Of a DNA stretch of 10,610 bases, positions 1-6,466 are shown piece after piece. Each line of letters opens with the position of its first letter. Position 1 is the stretch's first letter. Both the position numbers and the translations under genes were made by a program. Where the stretch lies: assembly GCA_964403795.1 (NCBI GenBank), contig CAYOHP010000064.1:23633-34242 (forward strand), given 5' to 3'. Source of the stretch: CAYOHP01 sp964403795 [NCBI: uncultured bacterium] (GTDB lineage Bacteria; Muiribacteriota; UBA6191; CAZXTJ01). The notes below the pieces were generated by a model, which was not told the origin of the DNA, searched no databases, and worked only from the letters and a program-made list of their open reading frames with translations.

Positions 1-140
1 AAGGCGTGGTCTGCGACACCTGCAACGCCCTGCACCACCGGGACTGCTGGGTCTACAACGGAGGCTGCTCCCGCTACGGCTGCGGGGGACAGAAGCACCA
101 GAGCCTGGCCTTCGTGCCGCCGCTGGCTGCGCGCGGCTGA
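1..140 (+). CDS. 3' end of a protein with a C-terminal RING-like zinc motif (partial)
   Basis: Only the last 45 codons are present, read from base 3 to the TGA at 138-140. The peptide carries C-x2-C-x4-H-x2-C-W-x5-G-C-x4-C-G, followed by a short tail ending AARG. This matches residue for residue, in the spacing of zinc ligands, the C-terminus of the facing minus-strand FHA protein that ends at 145, so the two are probably paralogous at least in this domain. The pattern resembles the prokaryotic RING finger family (Pfam Prok-RING), a treble-clef-like zinc domain. The first C-x2-C pair expected of an eight-ligand domain would lie before the window. The rest of the protein is unseen, so its function is unknown; an FHA or GAF N-terminus, as in the neighbour, is possible but not shown. 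Confidence 0.75.
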   Translation, partial: GVVCDTCNALHHRDCWVYNGGCSRYGCGGQKHQSLAFVPPLAARG

Positions 141-144
141 GGCC

Positions 145-1245
145 CTACCTCCGGATCGGGGTGGCCTCGTGGGAGCCGCAGCCGAAGATGGCGCAGCCGC
201 CCACGAAGTTCCAGCAGTCGAGGTGGAGCGGGATCCGGCACTGGTTGCAGCGGACCAGCTCGAGTCGGGATTCCGCCAGGTTCTCGCCGCAGACCTCGCA
301 GAACCCGGGGCCCTCGGCGGCCAGCTCCACTCCCACGATCCGGATCTCGCCGAGCCGGGTCGCCAGGTGGCGTTCGAGCAGGTGGGCGGCAACCAGCGGC
401 CCCAGCATCGACGCCACGAAGCGCATCACGTGGCGGCTGCCGGCCTCGAAGACCTGGGTGCCTCCCCGGCGCTCCACGTAGACGACTCCGAGCGGCGTGC
501 CGCACATCGCCAAGGGCGCCGCCATGGCCGAGGCCACGTCGGGCAGCGCCGCCGGCTGGCGCACGATGGAGCCGAAGACCTGGCTCACGAAGGTGTCCCG
601 GGTGGTGACGATCCGGTCGTTGTCGAAGGCCTCGTCGACCAGCGCCTGGTGCAGGTTGCGGCGGAGTCCCCGGCCTTCGGGATAGCCCTGCTCGGCGGCC
701 ACCCGGAGGTGCTCGGCGGTCTCGTCCAGGGTCAGGAGCAGGCCCCGGTCGCTGCCCATGGCCCGGAGGGCCACCTCCAGGGCCGCCCGGCAAGCCGACT
801 TCAGGTCTTCCGAGCGGCGGGCCTGCCCGAGCGCCGGGAGCATGGGGGAGAGCTCGTCGACGTGCCGGTTCCAGATCTCCGGCAGGTCGGGATCCCCCTC
901 CTCGCCCTGGGCTTCCTCGAGGCGGAGCAGGGTCTTGTAGCTGCCGGTGGCAGCTAGGCTGCCGGCCCGGCGCTGGCCGGTCTCCACGGTGAGGACCGAG
1001 CCGGCCAGGTCGACCTGGTCCCCGTCCCGGAGCAGGGCGGTCTCGATCCTTCGGCCGTTCAAGCGGGTGCCGTTGGCGCTCTTGAAGTCGATCAGCAGGT
1101 GGCGGTCGTCACCCAGGGCCACCACGAAGGCGTGCTTGCGCGAGACCTCGGCTCCGAGCACCGCGATGTCGACCGTGGGGTCACGCCCGAGCACGGTGAC
1201 CTGGTTCCGGACCGGATGCGGTTGACCGTCGATCCACAGGCGCAC
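145..1245 (-). CDS. FHA - GAF - RING-like zinc domain signalling protein
   Basis: Numbered from a GTG at 1245 (366 aa), the protein starts directly with an FHA domain (residues 1-88), a phosphothreonine-binding fold. Its signature is present: G20-R21, S35-x2-H38 and N58-G59-T60 followed by N63-G64. A charged linker leads to a GAF-like domain (about 145-295), usually a ligand-binding or dimerising sensor module. The C-terminus is a zinc motif with eight candidate ligands: C316, C319, C333, C336, H341, C344, C351, C356. No transmembrane segment or catalytic output domain is seen, so it is likely a cytoplasmic adaptor that reads a phosphorylated partner. An ATG at 1371 would add 42 Pro/Gly/Arg-rich residues overlapping the upstream gene, so I prefer 1245, although no good ribosome binding site precedes it. 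It lies 88 bases after the exported coiled-coil gene and may be read with the sigma operon. Confidence 0.85.
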   Translation of the reverse strand: MRLWIDGQPHPVRNQVTVLGRDPTVDIAVLGAEVSRKHAFVVALGDDRHLLIDFKSANGTRLNGRRIETALLRDGDQVDLAGSVLTVETGQRRAGSLAATGSYKTLLRLEEAQGEEGDPDLPEIWNRHVDELSPMLPALGQARRSEDLKSACRAALEVALRAMGSDRGLLLTLDETAEHLRVAAEQGYPEGRGLRRNLHQALVDEAFDNDRIVTTRDTFVSQVFGSIVRQPAALPDVASAMAAPLAMCGTPLGVVYVERRGGTQVFEAGSRHVMRFVASMLGPLVAAHLLERHLATRLGEIRIVGVELAAEGPGFCEVCGENLAESRLELVRCNQCRIPLHLDCWNFVGGCAIFGCGSHEATPIRR

Positions 1246-1265
1246 GGGGCGAAAGTACCAAACCG

Positions 1266-1308
1266 TTCCCCCGTCGGGGAATCCGACCCGCCCTCTCCCC
1301 CGGGCGGG
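1266..1308 (-). terminator. Two consecutive hairpins after the exported coiled-coil gene
   Basis: The 88-base gap holds a 7-bp stem (1287-1293 with 1302-1308) and a 6-bp stem with a 4-base loop (1266-1271 with 1276-1281). Both are perfect. They begin about 26 bases after the stop at 1334 in the minus direction. There is no T run, so this could be a weak terminator, a processing site or an attenuator ahead of the FHA gene. Confidence 0.35.
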
Positions 1309-1333
1309 GCCCGGGGAAGAGGCGGCCGGTGGT

Positions 1334-2254
1334 CTACCAGCGGAAGCCGGTCTCCCTGCCGGAGAGTTCATCGAGCCGGTTCTGGACGATGTCCTTCTTC
1401 TTCTTCCGGCGTTCGTCGACGGTCTTCTTCAGCTCCCCGAGCTTCGACTCCATCTCTTTCATGCGGGATTCCTGGAGCGCCAGCTTCTGGTCGAAGGCTT
1501 CCTCCAGGATCTTGCGGAGCTCGGGCTCGGCGGTCTTGCCGTCGACCGTGCCCTCCTGGATCTTGAAGCCCATGACCACCGAGCGCAGTTCGAGCCCGAT
1601 CAGCTTCTTGAGTTGTTCGGCCTCGGGGCCGCCCTTCTTCATGATCATGCCGATCTCGTGCATGTGGCCCTTGACCTGACCGCCGATCTTCATCATCACG
1701 TGGTGGCGGAACTTCTCGGGCTTCCCTTCTGCCAAGGTCTCGATCTCCTTGGCGAGCTCCGGATCGATCTCCCTGAGCTTCCCCAGGATCCTTCCCATGG
1801 GATTCGCCGGCCGCTCCCGGTCGTCGTTGTCGTCGTCCTCGTCCTCGTCCTCCCGCTCCGCCGGCATCTTGCGGAACTTGCGGATCACCTCTTCCCGGCG
1901 TTCGAACCGGCCAGGCTCCCCTCCCCAGCCGCCGAACCGGCCTCCGAAGGGACCTCCGCCCCCGCCACCCCCGCCGCCGAAAGCCTGGGCTCCCCCTTCG
2001 CCGCTCCCCCCGCCGCCGCCCTGCGACCCGCCGAAGCGGCGTTCCCTCCGCTCCTTCATCCTTTCCCGGTAGCGGCCCCAATCGCCGCGGTCCTCTTCTT
2101 CCGCCTCCTCCCCCTCTTCCTCCCATTGGGCGCCTTTGCGGTACTCCTCCGCCTGGACGCGGGAGGCGGGGAGAGCCGCCAGCAGAGCGGCCAGGGCCAG
2201 GGTCCGGGCCGGGGCTCGGAGCCAGGCCAGGCTCAGGGTCGTCGTTTCGGTCAC
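1334..2254 (-). CDS. Exported acidic, glycine-rich, coiled-coil protein of the ECF operon
   Basis: I do not recognise a named family. The GTG at 2254 is preferred because AAGGAG sits five bases ahead of it; an ATG at 2269 would add five residues and overlap that site. A Sec signal peptide (1-35, ending VQA) precedes an acidic Glu-rich stretch, an Arg/Glu helix, a Gly-rich linker with an unbroken run of nine glycines, and a second acidic patch (EDEDEDDDNDD). The C-terminal half is helical, with Met/His/Lys-rich segments and a probable coiled coil (about 230-295). It is the third gene of the sigma/anti-sigma operon and so probably acts in the periplasm or envelope. It could be a target of the stress response or a sensor feeding the anti-sigma. 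The layout recalls periplasmic helical sensors of the Spy/CnrX kind, but I see no LTxxQ motif. Confidence 0.8.
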   Translation of the reverse strand: MTETTTLSLAWLRAPARTLALAALLAALPASRVQAEEYRKGAQWEEEGEEAEEEDRGDWGRYRERMKERRERRFGGSQGGGGGSGEGGAQAFGGGGGGGGGPFGGRFGGWGGEPGRFERREEVIRKFRKMPAEREDEDEDDDNDDRERPANPMGRILGKLREIDPELAKEIETLAEGKPEKFRHHVMMKIGGQVKGHMHEIGMIMKKGGPEAEQLKKLIGLELRSVVMGFKIQEGTVDGKTAEPELRKILEEAFDQKLALQESRMKEMESKLGELKKTVDERRKKKKDIVQNRLDELSGRETGFRW

Positions 2255-2279
2255 GGGGTCTCCTTCCATCGAGGTCGGG

Positions 2280-2301
2280 CGCCGGCCCGCTCGGGCCGGC
2301 G
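2280..2301 (-). other. Hairpin between anti-sigma and exported-protein genes
   Basis: A perfect 9-bp GC-rich stem (2280-2288 with 2293-2301) with a 4-base loop lies between the anti-sigma stop at 2334 and the next start at 2254. There is no T run. It may be an intercistronic attenuator or an mRNA stability element that sets different levels of the regulators and the exported protein. Confidence 0.4.
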
Positions 2302-2333
2302 ATGGGGTCGGGGTTCACGGGCCTCGCGGTCTC

Positions 2334-2876
2334 TCAAAGCCAGTCCTCCCGGCTCCCGGAAAGCTGATCCAGGTGGGCGGCGAGACGGTCGAGTTCGACC
2401 TCCAGCTCGTCCTCGGCCGGCTGCTCCGGCTCGGCCTCGACGCCCAGGGCCTCCTCCAGGGGGGCGAGGGCGAAGGCCAGCTCGTCGAGCGAGGCTTCGA
2501 GGCGGGGAGCGTCCCAGCCGGCGCCTGGGGGGTGGGGCTGCCGCTCTGGCCAGGGTCCGACCCAGGCCAGCCAGCCGGCCAGGACGGGGACCAGGAACCA
2601 GCGCCCGATGCCGGCGAACGGACCGAACCAGGGACCGGGGGAGCCCGCCTCGAAGCGGGCGATCGCCAGGGAGGCCGGCGCCCGGGGCACCGGGAGGGTC
2701 CCCTTCCCGGTCCCGGTCGCCAGCGTCTCGAGGCGGACCAGGTCGGCCGCGAAGGCAGAGCAGCCGGGACAGCGGTTCCGATGGAGGGCGAGGTCCCTGG
2801 CCCGGAGGTCGTCGAGTTCCCCGGAGCTCGCCAGGAGCAGGGCCTCCTCCCGGTCACGGCAAGGGGGGGCTGGCAT
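2334..2876 (-). CDS. Zinc-binding membrane anti-sigma factor
   Basis: The product (180 aa) is probably the partner that holds the adjacent ECF sigma factor at the membrane. Its N-terminus carries a zinc anti-sigma (ZAS) pattern: C6, then H32-x3-C36-x2-C39 on predicted helices, as in ChrR/RsrA-like anti-sigma domains. A Trp-rich hydrophobic segment at about 90-108 is a likely single membrane helix. The C-terminal part (about 120-180) is acidic and helical and would lie outside the cytoplasm. The ATG shares one base with the sigma stop codon (TGATG), a classic sign of translational coupling, so sigma and anti-sigma are made together. The assignment rests on position, the metal motif and the membrane helix; overall sequence similarity could not be searched. 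Confidence 0.85.
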   Translation of the reverse strand: MPAPPCRDREEALLLASSGELDDLRARDLALHRNRCPGCSAFAADLVRLETLATGTGKGTLPVPRAPASLAIARFEAGSPGPWFGPFAGIGRWFLVPVLAGWLAWVGPWPERQPHPPGAGWDAPRLEASLDELAFALAPLEEALGVEAEPEQPAEDELEVELDRLAAHLDQLSGSREDWL

Positions 2877-3460
2877 CAGGAGACCTCCCTACGGGCTTCG
2901 AGGACTCGTCCGGCCAGGCGGGGGCGCAGGGCGCGCAGCGCATAGCTCATGCGGGCCAGGACCGTGCCCAGGGGGGCCCCCACCACCTCGGCGATCTCCC
3001 GGAAGGCGAGCTCGCCGTGGATCCGGAGCACGAAGACCTCCCGGAGCTTGGGGCCCAGGGTGGCCAGGGCCTCGTGGACCTCGCTCTCGAGATCGGAACC
3101 GGGGGAGCCCGGGAGGGGGCCGTCCTCGGTGCCCTGGCGGTCGGCGAGGAGGTCGTCGTCGGGGAGCTCGACCTCGTCCACTCCCCGGCGCTTGCGGGCG
3201 TCGAGCCAGACGTTGCGGGCCACCCGGAAGAGCCAGGCGTCCAGGGTCCCCTGGTGGCGGTATTGGCGGATCCCGTCGGCCACCTTGAGGAGGGTCTCCT
3301 GGTAGAGGTCCTCGGCCTCCGCGTGACGTCCGGCGGCCCGGGTGAGGTAGCGGAAGAGGCGCGGGCCCCGGGTCTCGACCAGCTCCCGGAAGGCGTCGAC
3401 CTCGCCGGCCTGGAGGCGGCGGATCAGGGGCGCATCGGGATCGTCGCCGTAGGGGGACAT
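2876..3460 (-). CDS. ECF-family RNA polymerase sigma factor
   Basis: This 194-aa protein has the two-domain build of extracytoplasmic function sigma factors. Region 2 (about 25-92) contains the A-E-D-L-Y-Q-E-T core, followed by the W-L-F-R-V-A-R-N segment that contacts the -10 element. Region 4 (about 128-180) has the L-x-L-P-like L-G-P-K-L-R-E-V-F opening and a helix-turn-helix (F-R-E-I-A-E-V-V-G-A-P-x-G-T-V) that reads the -35. An acidic linker of about 35 residues separates them. The ATG at 3460 is preferred over a TTG at 3481 because GAGGAG lies just upstream of it. The anti-sigma gene overlaps it and an exported protein gene follows, which suggests envelope-stress or extracellular-signal control. 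The exact ECF group cannot be assigned without a search. Confidence 0.95.
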   Translation of the reverse strand: MSPYGDDPDAPLIRRLQAGEVDAFRELVETRGPRLFRYLTRAAGRHAEAEDLYQETLLKVADGIRQYRHQGTLDAWLFRVARNVWLDARKRRGVDEVELPDDDLLADRQGTEDGPLPGSPGSDLESEVHEALATLGPKLREVFVLRIHGELAFREIAEVVGAPLGTVLARMSYALRALRPRLAGRVLEARREVS

Positions 3461-3482
3461 CTGCTCCTCACCGTATCCCAAC

Positions 3483-3510
3483 GACGGCCGGTCCCCGGTT
3501 ATTGGGTTCT
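3483..3510 (-). promoter_or_regulatory. Candidate ECF-type autoregulatory promoter
   Basis: Upstream of the sigma gene on the minus strand is AGAACC (3505-3510), one mismatch from the common ECF -35 GGAACC. CGTC (3483-3486), a typical ECF -10 core, follows after 18 bases. This would give a very short leader containing the GAGGAG ribosome site. The match is suggestive only, because such short motifs arise by chance in GC-rich DNA. Confidence 0.3.
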
Positions 3511-3535
3511 CTTCCCCGAGACGTCCAGGACGCCG

Positions 3536-3573
3536 AAAGAGGAACCCGGCCCTCTCGGGCCGGGTTCCTCTTT
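3536..3573 (-). terminator. Strong hairpin terminator after the glycine-rich exported gene
   Basis: A perfect 17-bp stem (3536-3552 with 3557-3573) closes on a 4-base loop. Its ends are AAAGAGG and CCTCTTT, so a short T run trails the stem in either direction. It lies 48 bases beyond the stop of the minus-strand gene ending at 3621 and separates that gene from the sigma operon promoter. Confidence 0.85.
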
Positions 3574-3620
3574 CGTGCTGCGAACGAACGACCGGTTGTC
3601 GGACCGGTCTCAGAGAGGGT

Positions 3621-4772
3621 TCAGCGCCAGCTGTTGCGATAGGCCTCTTCCGCCTGTCGCTGCCGCTCGAGGAGCATCCTCATGTCGCCCATGTTGGCTC
3701 CTCCCTGCATCCCGGCCACCGTGTCCGCATAGGTGCTGCGGTAGTCCCCGTAGGCGCCGGAAGGAGCGAAGGCCACGTCACCGGCCTGGTAGGAGTAGCT
3801 CGGGGCGAAGGGCTGGTCGTAGTACGGATCCGGACCCCGGGCGTACTGGTAACCGGTCTGGTAGTAGGGATCCTGGTAGTAGTGGTAGCCGCCGCTGGAC
3901 CCGTACTGGTTGGCGTAGTAGTCCTCGTTCCAGCGGTCCTGGAGGTTGTCGCCCACGCCGTTGGCCCAGTCGCCGATCCGGCTCCCGGCGTTCCTCAGGC
4001 TGTTGGTGATGCCCGAGAAGTCCGGCAGGTAGTTCTTGATCGAGTCGCCCGGCTTCGAGAAGAAGTGGTCGTCGAAGATGGCACCCATCGCATAGCCGCC
4101 CGCCAGGCCGGCGATGGCCCCGGGGATGTTCCCGGCCAGGCCGCCGAGCACCGCTCCCATCCCGGCCATCAGCATCCGGGGGGTCGCCAGGGTTTCGAGC
4201 TGGTTGGCGAACAGGCGTCCCAGGATGCCGCCCGCCAGACCTCCGATCAGGCCCTTGACGATCAGGCCACCGGCGCCGGCGAACGGGCCCAGCGTCGGGA
4301 TCAGGGCGATGGCGGCGATGGTGCCGATCATCGAGCCGATCATCATCCAGGTGTTCTGCTTGCCGAGCTTGGAGGTCAGCCACTCGCCGCCCTTGGAGAG
4401 GAACTTGGCGCCGAGGAAGCCGCCCGCCAGGGTGATGGCGGTACCGACCAGGAGCGGCACCAAGGGTCCCATGGTGGCGAAGACCGAGGCCTTGAGGACG
4501 GCGGCTGCGATGGCCGCACCCCCCACGAAGCCGGCGGCCATACCGACCGAGCCGCCCAGCGAGCGTCCCAGTTCCCGGCCGTCGGAAGCGCGCCCTCGGG
4601 CGTCCCAGCTCCCGCCGTTGTAGCCGCCCTGGTAGCTCCCGTTGTAGCCCTGCTGGTAGTACTGGTAAGGCTGTGCCTGGAGGGCGGGCGCCCAGAGCAG
4701 GCCCACCATCACCAGGGAGAGGATCCCCGACAGGATCCTCCGAAGGCTTCCCCGATTCATCTGACGCAGCAC
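3621..4772 (-). CDS. Exported protein with Gly-rich hydrophobic helices and Tyr-rich segments
   Basis: I do not recognise a family. The GTG at 4772 (383 aa) has an AAGGGTG-like ribosome site; the ATG at 4760 has none. A signal peptide (1-33, ending LQA) is followed by a Tyr/Gln/Gly segment (34-55). Three hydrophobic regions rich in GxxxG and small residues follow: about 75-125, 142-188 and 199-233. The last part (about 284-330) is again dominated by tyrosine (YY, HYY, PYY), and the protein ends in a short charged helix. The glycine-zipper-like helices suggest membrane insertion or tight helix packing, possibly in the outer membrane or a surface layer. It is divergent from another exported Tyr-rich protein across a shared regulatory gap, so the two may be functionally linked. 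No catalytic motif is visible. Confidence 0.85.
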   Translation of the reverse strand: MLRQMNRGSLRRILSGILSLVMVGLLWAPALQAQPYQYYQQGYNGSYQGGYNGGSWDARGRASDGRELGRSLGGSVGMAAGFVGGAAIAAAVLKASVFATMGPLVPLLVGTAITLAGGFLGAKFLSKGGEWLTSKLGKQNTWMMIGSMIGTIAAIALIPTLGPFAGAGGLIVKGLIGGLAGGILGRLFANQLETLATPRMLMAGMGAVLGGLAGNIPGAIAGLAGGYAMGAIFDDHFFSKPGDSIKNYLPDFSGITNSLRNAGSRIGDWANGVGDNLQDRWNEDYYANQYGSSGGYHYYQDPYYQTGYQYARGPDPYYDQPFAPSYSYQAGDVAFAPSGAYGDYRSTYADTVAGMQGGANMGDMRMLLERQRQAEEAYRNSWR

Positions 4773-5128
4773 GTCTTCACCCTTTCTCTACCCGGTGGTC
4801 GGGAGATCTCCTCCTCGAAGCCACCCGTCCTCCCGGGCCTGGTGCGTGGGAGGGACTAGGATCCCTCCGGGAGCTACTACGGGGCACCCCGACTCCGGGT
4901 TGCGTGGGACCTGAGGCCAGCGCATGCAGGCCTTCCGGTCGCCGCGATCCTCCCCATGGAGTATGCCCCAGGATCCCCCGATCCGCCCCTTCCCGCCCGC
5001 TCCCAGACCGAATTCCAAGTTTTTTCGCCGGGACGGTTGACGCCCGGCCGTGTCTCCCTAGAGTGGCGGCACCTGAGCCCGACCCGGACCGCACCAGTGG
5101 CCCGGTGGAGCCGAGGAGCCGACCCATC
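4773..5128. other. Divergent intergenic region without a gene
   Basis: About 355 bases lie between the two divergent exported-protein genes. Reading frames that cross it show no credible start or protein-like composition. It holds an inverted repeat with 7-bp arms and a 6-base centre (4849-4855 with 4862-4868), a T run at about 5020-5025, and the promoter described separately. No promoter for the minus-strand gene stands out. Confidence 0.6.
5037..5064 (+). promoter_or_regulatory. Sigma-70-type promoter for the TPR exported protein
   Basis: TTGACG (5037-5042) and TAGAGT (5059-5064) are separated by 16 bases, close to the housekeeping consensus. The implied start near 5072 leaves a leader of about 55 bases before the ATG at 5129. 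A T run just upstream (about 5020-5025) gives a locally AT-richer patch in otherwise GC-rich DNA. Confidence 0.6.
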
Positions 5129-6466
5129 ATGAAGTCTCACGCGGTTGTGTCGTTCCTGATCGCCGGATGCCTGGCCGTGGCCGGCACCGGGCGGACCTTC
5201 GCCCAGGAGCTCTACTACGGCGACGACTCCTCCCAGTCGCCCGAGGAGTACTACCTCGAGGGCATCGGCTACGGCACCGAGGACTACGCCTCCTACGCGG
5301 AGGACACCTCCTATACCGGGCTCTACAGCCCCTCCGCCTCGGACTCGATCTACGGCAACGCCGCCGGCGAGTCCGGCAACGTGGGCGCCGACGCCTACAC
5401 CGTCGACGTGGCCAACGGCTCGGGCGGGGGCTACGCCCTCCCGGCCTCCCCCTCCCCGGGTAGCGGGGCGGGGACCGGCACCGACGCCGGCGACTGGTTC
5501 TCGATGTCGGGAGTGGCCCTGATGGAGGCCGTCGGCAACGACCAGGCCGGCCGGGTCCTGATCACCCGGGACGGCACCGGCCGGATCGAGGTCCTGAAGG
5601 CCGGCGAGACCCGCCAGGGGGCCTTCAAGGTGGTGGCGGTGGGCAGCGAGCAGGCCCGGGTCGAGCCGGCCGACGGCGGCCCCTCCAAGGTCGTTCCCAT
5701 CCTGCACCGCCCGGTGCCGCTGGACTCCCTCATGGTCGCCTCCGCCCGCCTCCAGGGCCTGCGGATCGTGATCGGCGCCAAGCTGGCCAAGGAAGTCGCC
5801 TACGACCCCTCGATGCTCCAGATCGACGAGGGCTTCTCGGTCTTCCTGGCCGACCAGGGCCTCTTCCAGAAGCGCTTCGACGACGTGGTGGTGGTGCGCA
5901 GCGCCCCCTTCCTGGTCGCCGTGGCCGGCTACGACCCCGAGGCCGCCGGGCCCGAGGGCGAGAACCTCGAGCTGGCCGCCTTCCGGACCACCGGGGACGA
6001 GCTGCTCGAGAAGGTCGGCGCGGCCCTGCCCCGGGGCACCGAGGGTGCTCCCGACAAGCTCCCGGCCGAGACCTCCGCCTTCCTGGGTGCGACCCCGGCC
6101 GCCGAGGCCCTGCACTACCTGAACCTGGCCTGGGGTTCCACGATCAAGGCCGTGGCTCCCGCCCCGAGCGCCAAGGCCCCCGGCGCCCTGGATCCCGCCA
6201 AGGCCGAGCGGCTCTACACCGAGGCCGTGGGCTTCGCCCGCCAGGGCGAGATGAAGGAAGCCGGCCGCCGCCTCCTGTGGCTGTGCCGCAACGGTTCGAA
6301 GGACCCGGAGCACTTCCTGGCCCTGGGCAAGGTCTACTGGAAGCTCGGCCGCACCGAGAACGCCGTCCGGGTCTGGAAGAAGGGCCTGGCCCTCGATCCC
6401 GACAACTCGGCGACCCGGGCGCTCCTGGTCAAGGCTCGGGAGAAGGTGGCCGGCCGCTCGTCCTGA
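5129..6466 (+). CDS. Exported TPR protein with a Tyr-rich acidic N-terminus
   Basis: The ATG at 5129 is chosen because it begins a clear signal peptide (residues 1-25, ending TFA) and has GAGGAG ten bases ahead. The mature 420-residue protein starts with an acidic Tyr-rich stretch (26-65, with YY pairs), then a Gly/Ser/Pro linker. Residues about 120-185 look like a small beta domain of the PilP/GspC kind: a repeated R-V-L-I-T-R-D-G / I-E-V-L-K-A-G-E / A-R-V-E pattern. A mixed domain follows, then two C-terminal TPRs (about 363-426) with the typical A-L-G-K-V-Y-W-K-L-G and A-L-D-P-D-N segments. TPRs mediate protein contacts, so a scaffold role in the envelope or a secretion-type complex is plausible but inferred. 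The PilP-like reading is tentative. Confidence 0.88.
   Translation: MKSHAVVSFLIAGCLAVAGTGRTFAQELYYGDDSSQSPEEYYLEGIGYGTEDYASYAEDTSYTGLYSPSASDSIYGNAAGESGNVGADAYTVDVANGSGGGYALPASPSPGSGAGTGTDAGDWFSMSGVALMEAVGNDQAGRVLITRDGTGRIEVLKAGETRQGAFKVVAVGSEQARVEPADGGPSKVVPILHRPVPLDSLMVASARLQGLRIVIGAKLAKEVAYDPSMLQIDEGFSVFLADQGLFQKRFDDVVVVRSAPFLVAVAGYDPEAAGPEGENLELAAFRTTGDELLEKVGAALPRGTEGAPDKLPAETSAFLGATPAAEALHYLNLAWGSTIKAVAPAPSAKAPGALDPAKAERLYTEAVGFARQGEMKEAGRRLLWLCRNGSKDPEHFLALGKVYWKLGRTENAVRVWKKGLALDPDNSATRALLVKAREKVAGRSS

Noticed and set aside
1246-1371. Upstream ATG extending the FHA protein by 42 residues
   Set aside because: The added residues are Pro/Gly/Arg-rich, cross two hairpins and overlap the end of the preceding gene, while the FHA fold begins right after the GTG at 1245.
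1613-4009. 798-codon open frame on the + strand
   Set aside because: It lies opposite the sigma, anti-sigma and exported-protein genes, changes composition abruptly into Arg/Pro/Gly repeats, and has no domain; it is a GC-rich shadow.
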